From Leptobrachium leishanense (taxonomy: Eukaryota > Chordata > Amphibia > Anura > Megophryidae): DNA of 64,000 nucleotides. This document shows positions 35,586-47,309 of this stretch, in pieces (position 1 is the stretch's first letter; every line of letters begins with the position of its first letter). The DNA is taken from positions 78,428,400-78,492,399 of the forward strand of contig CM019064.1 in NCBI GenBank assembly GCA_009667805.1. The letters are read 5' to 3'. The translations under genes and the position numbers were made by a program. Below the pieces are notes generated by a model, which worked only from the letters and a program-made list of their open reading frames with translations, searched no databases and was not told the DNA's origin.

Positions 35586-36311
35586 GTAGATACTCGAGTA
35601 TAACGCAACCCGAATATAACGCGATGGGTAGAGATTCATTATGGAAATTAGAACATTACTCAAGACTCGAATATAGGAGCAAAATTATAAAAAGTATACT
35701 GTACTGGTAAACAAAATCCTTTGCGGTTCTCTTAACAGAGTCAAGCCAGGGTAGTTTTCTCTAGAATGATTGTAGTTGTTACTAAGTATGAAGCCACCAG
35801 CTACCTGTCTTCCTTACTTGTGATAAATGGCCGGTGGAGCGAGGTGACTAACGCAGTGAATCATTCACTGATAGCCAGCATGCCGAGAGGTGTCGTTTTC
35901 TGACCTCCGGCTCCAGCAGGCAGGCTCACCCACTGCGTCGTCTTCCAATAGGCTTGCCCCCCCCCCCGACCGAGCTCCCGATGTCACTGTATAGGTGCCA
36001 TGCGATTCTCCTCCTCACTTTCAGAATGTGAGAACCACGAGCGATCTTCAATGATTGGCTTAAACCGAGTGTGCCCTCTGGCTGTGATGGATCCCACCTT
36101 TCCTGTATCCGGGAGTTCCTGAAGTGTTTGCGGATGTCTGGGAGCTTGCATTCACTTCAGGGAGACTACCGGAACTTCTGGGAGACTTGGGAACCATGAG
36201 CAAGTAAGTTGTTTTTTACACGCGATGCAGATGTCTCGAATATAACGCGACCCCTCCAATTTTAAGGTAAATTTTTGTCACCCAAATCTAGCAGTATACT
36301 CGAGTATCTAC
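35586..36311. mobile_element. Nested MITE with GTAGATACTCGAGTATA ends
   Basis: GTAGATACTCGAGTATA at the left end recurs inverted at 36295-36311. Near both ends are CGAATATAACGCG words. It interrupts sequence that is continuous at 39770-39800. No coding frame is present. Confidence 0.8.
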
Positions 36312-36351
36312 AGTAATATTTTTTTAACATTGAATCCTATGGGATGTTTAA

Positions 36352-37545
36352 CCCTATAGTGACCAATGAAGCACAGGGTAAGTTCTACGAAAACAGTCGG
36401 TTAACGACCAAGGACATACCCTGTACATCATGGTGTTAGGGGGCTCTCCCTCCCTATACTCACCTCTCTAGTCATGGACCCATGGTGGTCTGACTTCCTT
36501 GAAGTCAGACCACCACTTTTATACCACGCTCGTCACACTGACGTCATCGCTGGGCATGATGGTGTCAGTCTCAGGCACCGCCGGCAGAGCTGGGAGAGTG
36601 CCTGAAATGGAGGGCGAGTCATTTGGACCCCTCTCCCTCCTGATCGGAAAGAGATCCAGCTTGAAGAGAGGCATCGCTGGAATGGTCACTGTGTGACCTT
36701 TTCAGTAACGCCTTTCTTTAACCCCTGAGGTGCCGGTCCACGATCTGGTGCCATTCAACGCTGAATAGCGGACTTCTCCCAGAGGTGGCCGACAACTTGG
36801 ATGTCAGCCAAGACTAAAGGGGCCTCCCCTGCCCATAGACATCGTCAAGCATGTGCGTGATGACAACAGTTGGGCAATTAACCCATAGCTGCCCAGGGAT
36901 TTCCTATGGAAATCCCTGTGGTGGAGATAGGGGGGTCCTTTGGACCCCTGAGTCTCCCAATCGGTTGCAGCTAGAGGGTCACGTTTGATATTATTGAAAA
37001 GGCCAGAACATGACCTGACCATGATTAGTGTAAAGAATAATAATAATAAAAAAAAATAAATAAAACCATGGTTTTTTTAAAAAAATTAATTGTCTGCTAA
37101 AACAGCACTTCAAATCACGTTTAAACATGATGAGCACAAAACGGTCAAAATGACCTCAGTACACAGAGGTAAAATGACTCAGCAGTGAAGGGGTTATAAA
37201 GCAAAAAAACATTCAGTATTTCAAAACTCAGGACAAAATTTTGAAACCTATTTAGCCTGGGTCGTGTATGGGGTTGTAGATTTGGGGGTCAAAGTTCCAA
37301 AAAGTGTTTCACGTTTTCATTGTATTTCATACGTTTTTTTTATAGTAAATTATACGATATGGTGAAAATAATGGTTTCTTTAGAAATCCACTTAATGGTG
37401 AGAAAAATGCTATATAATATGTGTGGGTTCCATAAAAGAATAAGAGGAAAATTAGAGCTAAACACATACAGCGCAGAAATGTAAAAGCAGCAGTGGGTAC
37501 GTACGTACGGACAGACAAATCTAAAACACTCTGGTCGCTATGGGG
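36352..37545. mobile_element. Nested TTAA-type element (1,194 bp)
   Basis: TTAA flanks it at 36348-36351 and 37546-37549. The ends CCCTATAGTGACCA and the inverse of CCCCATAGCGACCA match at 12 of 14 positions. A 15-bp palindrome (TGGTGGTCTGACTTC and its inverse, loop CTT) lies at 36483-36515. It has no transposase frame. piggyBac-type ends are inferred from TTAA plus CCC. Confidence 0.75.
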
Positions 37546-37807
37546 TTAAGCCTGTCAAACTGAATTACTGAAAATCAGAGCATTTCACTGACATTTCGGT
37601 GTAGCTCGGCATTCTCGGAATAGATTAACCATTCCTTCAATATGGGACAACTTCGCTGCCACCAAAGATCGCAGAATTGCGGTCATCTGCATTGAACTAC
37701 ATCGTATTTCTCTGTCAATTAGCCAGTATTTGTCGAATTGAAAGCTTTCTGAATAAACAAATCTGCCATGAAATTGCACCTTTCAGTGGCAAGTTCGTTG
37801 CATATTG

Positions 37808-38290
37808 ATTCTTAGATGAACGCATTAGCATCTATTGTGGGTTCATGTCATGGACCTTTGAGAAACTACAAAAGGATTGATCCTGAGGACCAATATAACT
37901 TCTCTTGCCTTCCTCCACCCCCCCCCCCCACTCCGCCAGATTGTAAGATCAACTGTGCAAGAGCCGCTTCACCTCTTGGTTTTATTTGTATGTTTGTTAG
38001 TAATTTTGTCTCATTCCCCAGTGGTTGTTTTAGCCCTTTCACGCCACAGGGTGTGCTATGCCACCCCCGTGGCAGGTGGGTCTATACACCGCAGGACAGC
38101 AGCCAATGACGCGATCAGCGCGCATCTATTGTAGGCGGGCTTACGGCTGGCCTCATAGCCAGCCGGGAGTACTATGCCGCCCTGCAGCATTAAGGTACTG
38201 CCTTACTGTCGGGAGCTCCCGGCGGCAAGGGGATAAAGCAGTGCAGAATCTATTGGCCCTATATAAATAATAATAATAATAATAATAATT
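37808..38290 (+). mobile_element. L2-like LINE 3' tail with a small TTA(A)-type MITE inside
   Basis: The fragment contains CAGATTGTAAGATCAACTGTG and, at the end, GCAGTGCAGAATCTATTGG with CCTATATAAATAAT and an (AAT)n tail, the usual L2-type 3' end. Between them, 38032-38233 has CCCTTTCACGCC and the inverse-like GGCGGCAAGGGG at its edges, beside TTA and ATAA, so a MITE appears to have landed in the tail. Confidence 0.6.
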
Positions 38291-39238
38291 TACGTAGCCA
38301 TTTTAAATAATATTTTTACAATTTATTGCATTGAGTCATTAAAATATTTCCCCGTGACACGGAGAACATCAAAAAGTCCAAGAAAAGGACACAGCCCAGA
38401 TCTTTATCTCCAGTTTTGGATTATTAAGGTTCAAACTTCAGTCGTTTCTTTCAAACGGAGGAAAAGAATGTAAAATCGTTTGTTCAAAGCTATTTTTCTT
38501 TAAAGAAAAAAAAAAGAGCACACTCAATATAAATCTGCCACACTCTTATTGAAGTCAGTAAATGACCGTTTTGTCAAATGTCCTGTCTATTTGATGCATT
38601 GAAAGTTGACCCACAAGTAATTAAGTTATGGTCAATCATAAGACTCTTCTAACATGATGTCGCTGAGGAGTTTTATGACTTCTACCCGAGCAAGAAAAGA
38701 AAGAGAAAATCGCGGAAAGCTATTACAGTGCACTCCGTTAAATCAAAGCGACGTCGGGGAGGAAATAAATGAATTTCTGTCATGATACAATAAATGTGTT
38801 ACATCTCAAACAGTTGAAAAGTGACAGAATATGGTAGCCCTTATTTTTATGTCTTTAAGAATATATGACCCCAGCCATATACACTTTTAATCTCATGTTA
38901 AGCGTGATGTGAATCTATAATTGAATTCTCTAACAATGCTCATTTCAGTCATTCGATGTGCGGTTGGTTCGGATAAAGGAATTTTGAGATGATCTGATTT
39001 TTTCTTCTATAAAACAAGCCGCATTGACTTCAACCAAAACAAACTGAAAACATTTAAGAAACTATGGTCTTATGGAAAAGAAAAAAATCTTGAATTTCAG
39101 AAGAGATGGAAAATTCTTCCATATTTTACAAAATTATCTTTCCAGCTATTATACCAGGCTTTACTAAATAGAGTCTCACACGGGCAGCACAGATATAACT
39201 AGTAACGTCTGTCTGTTTTATAGAAAAAAAAAAATACG
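38291..39238. other. Unassigned sequence
   Basis: AT-rich with no recognised element or gene. Confidence 0.35.
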
Positions 39239-40083
39239 CAAGAAGTTATTCCAAGAGCACCGAAATTTCGGTGCACTTTCATTCGGAGCACCTCTGCGAG
39301 CTGAATTTGCTGACAGTTCGGCGAGCTGAATTTGCTGACCCTGCGGTGAATTCAGCATTCACCACAGGGTCCTCGACGTGTACTGAATGGATCCGCCGAA
39401 CGCCGCTGATAAACCCGCCAAATACATCCAATAAACCGCCGCACGCAGCCGCCACGCATTGAATGCAGCTGTCGTACCGCCAAGCGCATCTAGAAAAGCC
39501 AAAAAGGGGTAAAAAATCCCTCACAAAACAGCAATTTTTAAAAGGCATTTTAAACAAAAATAATGCATGAAAATAATAAATACGGTCCTATGAATAACAA
39601 TAAAAAGGTCTGTTACAGAATAAAAGAAAAATGCAATTTAAAAGAAATCGGAATCAAAAATTTTGCAGAAAAAATCCTGAAAAAAGCCTAAAAATTTTAC
39701 AAAATAAATTAATAAAGAGACTTTTTGCTGCAAATGAAAAGAATAAACGGATGAATAAAAAATTAATAGAAAGGGGAAATGTTTTTTACACTGAAAACGA
39801 TGGGATTCGTGTGTTTAAACCTGTTGAATAAAAGCACAGAAAATCTGGATTTCGCCAACTTTCGTTGCTGTTCGGCGTTCTCTGAATAGATTAACCATTA
39901 CTTCTCTATGGGGAATTCCACTGCCGCCGAACTGCACTGCATTTCACTGGCAATTCACCAATATTTGGCGAATTGCTAGCTTTCTGAATAGCAGAATTGC
40001 CACAAAATTGCACCATATGGGGAAATTCACTGTTCGGTGCAATTCGGTGGCAAATTCGGCAGGCAGTCTTTGAATAATCCCTT
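39239..40083 (+). mobile_element. CAGGGTTATTC-family DNA transposon, copy 3 (about 845 bp)
   Basis: The left end AAGTTATTCCAAGAGCACCG and the right end TTTGAATAATCCCT are decayed versions of the copy 1 ends. The arms are full of CGAA/TTCGG words, and the AT-rich core matches copies 1 and 2. The 66-codon open frame in the core (39631-39831) is lysine and asparagine rich with no domain, and is not conserved in copy 2. Confidence 0.7.
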
Positions 40084-40301
40084 TAGTAAGTGCTCTGCAT
40101 CAATATCTTATATTATAGATACATTATTATAGGTTTGTTTATTGCAAGATCAGTGAGAAAAAAGCTAGTTTAATGCGTTAAATAGAAATAAACAATATTA
40201 AAAAATCTAAATTTTCATAAGATCAAATGAAAGTGTAAAGTGAGACCGAGTGAATACAGAGAATGAGCTGTAGTAAGTTAGAAATCAACTTGAAAGATTG
40301 A

Positions 40302-40740
40302 GGCCCGCGTCAGACGAACGCAGTGATCACGGTCGTGCGTTCGTCGTAGTATAGAATCATGATCAATAGAGACCCACACACGAAGTACGTGCGTACCGAA
40401 CTGCGCATGCACAACGCACGTGGCAAACGGACGCAAGTTAGGCAAGAACGTAAAACCGCTAGACAGACGCGCAGAGTGCGCCACGTCTGCGTAGCGTTCT
40501 GTGTGAGTGATGAGGAGATGTCAGACGGAGCGCATTTGCGATGTCCAGCACCTTGACGCACAAAATGGCTTTTCAGAACATTTTTCAATTTGTATAATTT
40601 TTCATATTAATTTTGTTTCCCATAGTTCCCTTTTCTGTTCTACGTCCTTCAACAAAAATGGACCGTGTGGTGTCTACAGTATCTTCCGTCAGTACGTCTG
40701 TCCGTTAGTGCGCACTGACTGCGTTCGCCTGACATTAGCC
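40302..40740. mobile_element. GGTCAGACGAG-family MITE, copy 2
   Basis: The ends are GGCCCGCGTCAGACGAACGC and the inverse of GGCTAATGTCAGGCGAACGC. TGA and TTA lie outside the ends, probably a decayed TTA duplication. The interior closely parallels 27966-28414 (CGAACTGCGCATGCACAACG, GGACGCAAGTTAGGCAAGAA). Confidence 0.85.
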
Positions 40741-40743
40741 TTA

Positions 40744-42738
40744 GAGTCCTATTCCAACCACGTTGTCAGCACTAGCAAGTGTGTCCTTAAGGATAACGGT
40801 CCCACTCATTACTGATAAAGGCCCCTGTCCAATTACAGCCGAGCCGCGACCTTCTCTCAGAGCTCGACTGTCGCAATGGCCTACTGTATACAAAAAAATA
40901 ACAGAATCTGTGGAATTTTATTTTTTGGACAAAGATCTGAAATAGCAGTTTTACAAGGAAAGCTGAGTAAATAATCCAAATTTACACATTTTAGGGCTGG
41001 ATTGCAAGGTTGGTGTAAACATAGAGCCAATAAGGTGTTTCAAGTTTACCAGAGAACTGGTTACTTAAATATAACTTGATAATGCACAGAGCTACAGTTA
41101 CAAACTAAATAGGTCGCCGACTGATGACCGAGTCTTACGCAGGAAGACAAGAAATACTCAAAAATACACGAACAGATAACTGTGGAATAATATATATTTA
41201 TTATACGTATATACCGGCCACTGCTAAATACTCCACACAATATACCCACCACCATGACATAAAAATTGCCATAACAAAATTATAACACAATAACCCAGTG
41301 CTGAAAGAGGACTCCACACAACCACCACACACCTCCAAACCAACCAACCACAAAATCCTCCCATCTCCCAACCATCTGAACCAAAAATAACCTAAATAAA
41401 AGGAACCCCTACCAGCACTGCCTACAAGCCCCCGCCGTGACAAAAAGGGGCCCAACAAAACTAATACCCTAACTAAAAACCAACCCTACTCGTAACTAAA
41501 TAAAAACAGGGTGGGAGGGTGGGGATTTTCACCAGCTCTACCTCAGGAGAAAAAGGCGCGCAGTGCCTCCCTTCACGCGCCTTAAGTACCCTCATGGTAA
41601 CTCCACCCACACCTCTCCCGCTCAAACCCCCACACGCGCTATAACTGTTCTAGAAAAATCCTCCCTGCGTCCTGGCATCAGAGGCAACTTAGGTGCTTCA
41701 GGCCTTCATTATGGGGGTAAGTGAAGAAGCACTGGAGCTTGCCAACTATGCAAACAATAGAGAAATTTGTCGTTGTTCCTTGCAGTGACAACAAACTTTG
41801 GTTTTTCAAAAAAGAAACTCAAACAGCAGCAGAAGCTTCATCTGCTTGCATTTAAGTTTTTCTTTTTGGAACGCCCAAGTTTGCTGCGGCTGCCAAAACG
41901 GCGATTCTTGACATTCCTTACAAATTCGGGACACATCAGTGCTTCTTGAATATCCCCATAAATTCCATGATAATATATGTAATGAGTGATTTTATACGCT
42001 AATGCAGTAAATTTTAATAATAATTAGTTCTGAATATATTAACCTACACCCACAACCCCAATAATGTAAGGAATGAGCATAAATTCAACATCTGACACAT
42101 TTTTTAAAACATATTTTACATGCAATCTAGTCTGATACTGCTCTAAAGCACAAGTTATAAAGTGAGGAGTGGGTGTATTTAAACTCTTTAGAACCAGATA
42201 CAATCCAGTTATTTAAAATGATTTGCCATTCTGGGAAATAAGGAGTTAAATGTCAGAAATGAGTTAGAAATGACTTTTGGCTACAAAAATAAATGATCTT
42301 GGAATTGTCGTTTACTCATACCTATTACTGTAGTCCAGAATATCATAAAATGTTGTTTTATACTATCTTCTACACAGATATCCATCCTGTGTTGATTCCG
42401 TGTCATATCTTATTTTTTTGCTTGTAAATCCTGGTGGAATGGGCTAATTCCATGTTATGAAGCCTTTCTTTCTATAGTAATGTTGTTCAGACTGATGACA
42501 CCTTAACAGCTAATTATAAAAATTACAATAATAAGTAGGAAGCTACAGTGATTTTCGACAAGAGGATTCTTCGGTTTAAATAATTTTCACCACACCCTGT
42601 ATCGCTGTCTCATAAAAACTGGGATAAACATGAAGTGGCCCTGTGCCAAGAGGACTTCATGAAAAAATGCATAAGACCTTCTAATGTGCAAAATAGTGGT
42701 TCACTTCTTTCTAATAATTTGCAGGACCTTAACTATTA
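40744..42738. other. Unassigned sequence, including a C-rich segment
   Basis: Between about 41200 and 41640 the plus strand is strongly C- and A-rich (for example CCCACCACCATGACATAAAA, CCAACCAACCACAAAATCC) and then becomes GC-rich with AAGGCGCGCAG and CACGCGCC. The composition resembles a retroelement terminal region, but no partner repeat or gene was found. The remainder is AT-rich and unassigned. Confidence 0.3.
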
Positions 42739-43082
42739 GGCCGGGATCAGACGAGTGTTTTACAGAGCGGAAGGAACGTCCGAGAGAGGGGACGTTCCTT
42801 CCACTCTGACGCCCGTCGTCGCTTCGCTGAGTGCAGTTAGTGCGCTCAGCTCTGCAAAGCTCGATCCTCCTTTGGAGGATCATGCTTTGCAACCCCATCG
42901 CACGTGCGTTGTAGTGCTTCGATGGGGAGGCTTTCAGAACGTCCGCCGCACGCCCGCTGTAGTGCACGCAATCCGTGCGCGCTACAGCGTGTGGCCAGCC
43001 CCATTGAAGCGTCACAACGCTGTGACGGATGCCGAGAGGCATGTCAGTACAGTCGCACATAGTACACTCGTCTGACCCCGAC
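42739..43082. mobile_element. GGTCAGACGAG-family MITE, copy 3 (second subfamily)
   Basis: The ends GGCCGGGATCAGACGAGTGT and its inverse are flanked by TTA on both sides (42736-42738, 43083-43085). A perfect internal hairpin (GGAAGGAACGTCC at 42769-42781 and its inverse at 42790-42802) is seen next to the left end. The interior (TGACGCCCGTC, TTAGTGCGCTCA) matches 54543-54869. Confidence 0.9.
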
Positions 43083-43259
43083 TTAACAGGTTTCCCATTC
43101 TCTGATGCAGAAGAGAGAACTTTCTTTTATTAATAAACCTTTTTACAGAGCCAGACAGAAACCATGCTTACAGTTTATAGCAGGAGTCAACAAACTTGAA
43201 CCCCCCGATGTTTTGAAACTAAATTTCCCATAATGCACAGATACTTTTCGATATGACTA

Positions 43260-44878
43260 GGCATCAAAGGATATATAGGATATACAGAGGAGGAGGTTCT
43301 ACAGCAGCTGTCTAAAGTAAAGACAAATAAGTCAATGGGGCCTGATGGGATCCACCCTAAATTATTAAAAGAGCTCAGTGATGTAATAGCAAAACCGTTA
43401 ACAGATTTATTTAACCAATCCTTGCTAACGGGAGTCGTCCTAGAAGACTGGAAATTAGCAAATGTTGTGCCCATTCACAAGAAGGGTAGTAGGGAGGAAT
43501 CTGGGAATTATAGGCCAGTTAGTCTTACGTCAGTAGTGGGGAAATTAATGGAAACCATGTTAAAGGAAAGGATTGTTGAACATCTCAAAACACATAGATT
43601 ACAGGATCAGAAACAACATGGGTTTACCTCAGGGAGATCATGCCAAACTAATCTTATTGATTTTTTTGATTGGGTAACAAAAATAATAGACACAGGTGGT
43701 GCAGTAGACATTGCTTATTTAGATTTCAGTAAGGCTTTTGATACTGTTCCGCATAGAAGGCTTATCAATAAATTGCAATCTTTGAGCTTGGATTCCAATA
43801 TTGTTGAATGGATTAGGCAGTGGCTGAGTGACAGGCAACAGAGGGTTGTGGTAAATGGAGTTTATTCGGCGCAAGGTCTTGTTACCAGTGGGGTACCTCA
43901 GGGGTCAGTACTTGGACCCATTCTATTTAATATTTTTATTAGTGATATTGCAGAAGGTATTAATGGAAAAGTATGTCTTTTTGCTGATGACACAAAGATT
44001 TGCAACAGGGTTGACGTTCCTGGAGGGATCAGCCAAATGACAAATGATTTAGGTAAACTAAAAAAATGGTCGGAGCTGTGGCAATTGAGTTTTAACGTGG
44101 ATAAGTGCAAGATAATGCACCTGGGACGTAAAAACCCAAGGGCTGAATATAGAATATTTGATACAGTCCTAACCTCAACATCTGAGGAAAGGGATTTAGG
44201 GGTTATTATTTCAGAGGATCTAAAGGTAAGTAGTCAATGTAATAGAGCAGCAGGAAATGCTAGCAGAATGCTTGGTTGTGTAGGGAGAGGTATTAGCAGT
44301 AGGAAAAGGGAAGTGCTCATGCCACTGTACAGAGCACTGGTGAGATCTCACTTGGAGTACTGCGTGCAGTACTGGAGACCGTATCTCCAGAAGGATATAG
44401 ACATCTTAGAGAGAGTTCAGAGAAGGGCTACTAAAATGGTGTACGGCTTGAAGGAGAAAAGTTACCAGGAAAGGCTTAATGATCTTAACATGTACAGCTT
44501 GGAAAAAAGACGAGACAGAGGAGATATGATAGAAACATTTAAATACGTAAAGGGAATCCACAAGGTAGAGGAAGGGAGTATATTTAAAAGGAAACAAAGT
44601 AGCAAAACAAGAGGACATAGTCTTAGATTAGAGGGGCAAAGGTTTAAAGGTAACATCAGGAAGCATTATTTTACTGAGAGGGTGGTGGATACATGGAACA
44701 GTCTTCCAGTTGAAGTGGTAGAGGCCAAAACAGTAATTGAATTTAAGCAGGCATGGGATAGGCATACGGCCATCCTAAACAAAAGATAAATCCAGGTAAA
44801 GTATCCATGTAATTGGGCAGACTAGATGGGCCGAAAGGTTCTTATCTGCCGACATCTTTCTATGTTTCTATGTTTCTA
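43260..44878 (+). mobile_element. 5'-truncated CR1-like LINE
   Basis: The RT frame is open from about 43260 through TAA near 44787. After it the 3' UTR has CTAGATGGGCCGAAAGGTTC and ends with a short TCTATGTT tandem tail at 44857-44878, as expected of CR1-group 3' ends. The endonuclease region is missing. Confidence 0.9.
43335..44789 (+). CDS. CR1-like reverse transcriptase, C-terminal two thirds (open frame)
   Basis: An uninterrupted frame of 484 codons from the first ATG, open upstream to the truncation at about 43260. The RT blocks are in order: [62 protein letters not shown] and the catalytic LFADDTK. The C-terminal thumb and tail have LEYCVQYWRPYL, LERVQRRATKMVYGL, YSLEKRRDRGDMIETFKYV and VVDTWNSLPVEVVEA. 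It would copy LINE RNA at a nicked target. With no endonuclease part and no promoter it is probably not functional, though the frame itself is intact, so the insertion is relatively young. Confidence 0.9.
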   Translation: MGPDGIHPKLLKELSDVIAKPLTDLFNQSLLTGVVLEDWKLANVVPIHKKGSREESGNYRPVSLTSVVGKLMETMLKERIVEHLKTHRLQDQKQHGFTSGRSCQTNLIDFFDWVTKIIDTGGAVDIAYLDFSKAFDTVPHRRLINKLQSLSLDSNIVEWIRQWLSDRQQRVVVNGVYSAQGLVTSGVPQGSVLGPILFNIFISDIAEGINGKVCLFADDTKICNRVDVPGGISQMTNDLGKLKKWSELWQLSFNVDKCKIMHLGRKNPRAEYRIFDTVLTSTSEERDLGVIISEDLKVSSQCNRAAGNASRMLGCVGRGISSRKREVLMPLYRALVRSHLEYCVQYWRPYLQKDIDILERVQRRATKMVYGLKEKSYQERLNDLNMYSLEKRRDRGDMIETFKYVKGIHKVEEGSIFKRKQSSKTRGHSLRLEGQRFKGNIRKHYFTERVVDTWNSLPVEVVEAKTVIEFKQAWDRHTAILNKR

Positions 44879-45147
44879 GTTCCAAACGTATTAGGGGCCA
44901 AGGGTGCTGACACTTGGTTCAGAGTAACAGCTGGTCAATAGATCAAATTCAAGTAATGCAGATTGCCAATATCTGCAGTTTTAGGAAGCTTTCACAAAAA
45001 AAAAATTCGCAGCTTCCGGTTAGTTACTTGCCAATTAGTGAACTGGTACCAGCCAGAGTAACTTTGCCTGTTATAACCTATCAGGTGATTGATATCACAC
45101 TGATCTTAACCCCTTCACTACCAAGCGATTTGTGTTGAAAAAATTGC
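44879..45147. other. Unassigned sequence with a TTAA-MITE-like end
   Basis: TTAACCCCTTCACTACCAAG at 45106-45125 is the end of the family at 18881, but no second end was found beyond the Penelope-like insertion. Confidence 0.4.
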
Positions 45148-45179
45148 TATCATAACATTTGGAGTTTATATAGATTTAC

Positions 45180-47309
45180 AAAAATTCAAGAAGAACTTAT
45201 GTCTAAAAAAGATTTTTATGAAAAACCCTATAGAAAGAAACACCGATGTCCATGTGTATACACATACCGATTTAAAAGAGAAATACACATTTTTTCCAAA
45301 ATCTTTGATTTCAACTGAAATAACCACATTTGAACAGATGGTTTTAATGGATTTGGATAAGATGAAATCCAAAGTAAGGAAAGATAATTTGACCTATCAT
45401 GAACGCAGAGCACTACGGTAACTTACTCAAGATGATGATATTGTGATTAAACCTGCGGATAAGGGGGGAGGTACGGTACTTATGACAGCAGAATACTACA
45501 GAATGGAAGCGATGCGACTCCTATGTGATGCTACTACGTATAAATTACTTAATAAAGATCCCACGAGAGATACCATGGATAAATTTCACGAATATCTGGA
45601 CCATGGGCATGAATTAGGGATCCTAAACAACAATGAGCATAAATATCTTAAGATTGAGCACCCGAACATACCGTTTTTTTATTTTCTGCCGAAAATGCAT
45701 AAAGACCTAGAAAGACCACCCGGGAGACCTACTGTATCTGGCATAGGCTCTGTGTCCAGTAGGCTTTCAGAGTATCTTGATAAACAATTACAACCCTATG
45801 TTGTAACCACAGAAGCCTATTTGAAAGATACTATTGAGATTATAAATTTATTGGCCGAGATAGAATGGAAGGCAGGAGACATATTGGTTACGAGCGACGT
45901 ACAGTCGCTGTATACCATTATACAACATGACAAGGGCGTTGAAGCCATAGAGTTTTTTCTGAGAGAAGGTAATGTGTTACAACCAGAGCAGATAGACTTT
46001 ATTTTGAATGGAATCAAACTTATCTTGGAGCACAATTACTTTTGGTTCCAAGAAGATTTCTATCTTCAAATATCGGGTATATCTATGGGGACAAGATTTG
46101 CCCCTAGTTTTGCAAATTTATTCATGGCATATTGGGAGAATACCTTTTTAACCACCTGGAAGACACATCTAATTACTTATCGGAGATATATTGACGATAT
46201 ATTCTTTATCTGGAGGGGAGAAGAAGGAAGCCTCCAACAATTCCTCGATTTTTTGGGGAATAACGACAGAGGAATTATTCTAACTACTGTTATAAGTGAT
46301 TCAGAGGCTATTTTTCTGGATCTTAATATCTATATAGAAAACGGCACCATAAAAACGAAATCTCACTTTAAAGATGTAGACTGTAACAGTTACATCGAAC
46401 ATACAAGCTGCCATTTGCCCAGTGGTTGGAAGCTATACCGAAGGGACAGTTTATGAGGATGAGGAGGAATTGTACGGACATTTCGGATTATGACACGCAA
46501 TCCCTTAAACTACAATCAGAATTTGCTGATAAGGGTTACAGGACACATACTCTGGATGAAAGAAGGATGGAAGTTAGGACAATGGAAAGATCAGCCTTAT
46601 TGAAGAAAAAGGATATGATTGGGAAAAAGAAGTTCAGTGAAGATGTACCCTTTGTTTTTTCATTTAACCCTTTTAATAAAGAGATTAGAAGGAGTATTAA
46701 GAGACACTGGCCTATCCTATGTAAAGACCCTATGCTGAAAGATAATTTACAAAAAATACCCCGGATTATTTGTAGAGGGACAAGCAATTTAAAGATGGAA
46801 CTCACACACAAATTAAAGAAAAAGAAACCCACTAATCATTTTGGCATAAGAGCAGGATTCCATCAATGTGGTAATTGCTTGAATTGCAGAAATACTAGAG
46901 GGAAGAAGAATACGATAACAGAGATAGAAAGAAATGGTGAGACCATCAAATTGAGAGAAGTGATGACTTGCTTCTCTAGAAACGTAATATATGTTCTAAC
47001 TTGTCCTTGTGGACTGAACTATGTGGGTCTCACCCTAGGCATTTGAATAAACGAATACAAGAACACGTACGGAATATTCGGAGTGGTTTCGAGAAGCATA
47101 GTGTGTCATTACATTTCAAACTTAAGCATAATCAGAATCCGGAGGGCCTCGTTTTTAGAGCGGTCAAGAAACTGGAACCTTTCTGGAGAGGCGGTAGTTT
47201 GGAGAAGAGATTAGGTAAAGAAGAGATGAAATGGATCTATTTGATGAATTCACTACAACCATACGGATTGAACGCTGATTTCGAACTTTGCCATTTTCTT
47301 AATGAATAA
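45180..47309 (+). pseudogene. Penelope-like RT-GIY-YIG protein (one stop, two frameshifts)
   Basis: The N-terminal region (45218-45421) reads NPIERNTDVHVYTHTDLKEK. A TAA at 45419-45421 interrupts it and the same frame resumes with DIVIKPADKGGGTV, the usual start of the RT core. RT blocks follow: YFLPKMHKDLERPPGRPTVS, SDVQSLYTIIQHDKG, GISMGTRFAPSFANL and the catalytic YRRYIDDIFFIW. A frameshift near 46430 leads to 46426-47046, with a basic linker, a zinc-like CGNCLNCRNT and the GIY-YIG start VIYVLTCPCGLNYVGLT. A second frameshift near 47035 leads to RHLNKRIQEHVRNI and ending HFLNE. The protein would nick DNA and prime reverse transcription. Confidence 0.9.

Larger units (their letters stand above)
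35143..37807 (+). mobile_element. CAGGGTTATTC-family DNA transposon, copy 2, carrying two nested elements
   Basis: The start GGGTTACACAGAATGCACC leads into ATTTCAGTGCTTTCTCATTC, as in the copy at 39239. The interior AT-rich block (TAAGATGGTCTGTTACATAA, ATTGAGAATCAAAGATTTTG) matches 39600-39830 closely. The right part (37560-37807) carries CTCGGAATAGATTAACCATT. Two later insertions lie at 35586-36311 and 36352-37545. The right terminus is not sharply defined. Confidence 0.6.

Noticed and set aside
39631..39831. A lysine-rich 66-codon frame as a small gene
   Set aside because: It lies in the AT-rich core of a non-autonomous element and is not kept open in the related copy at 35143.
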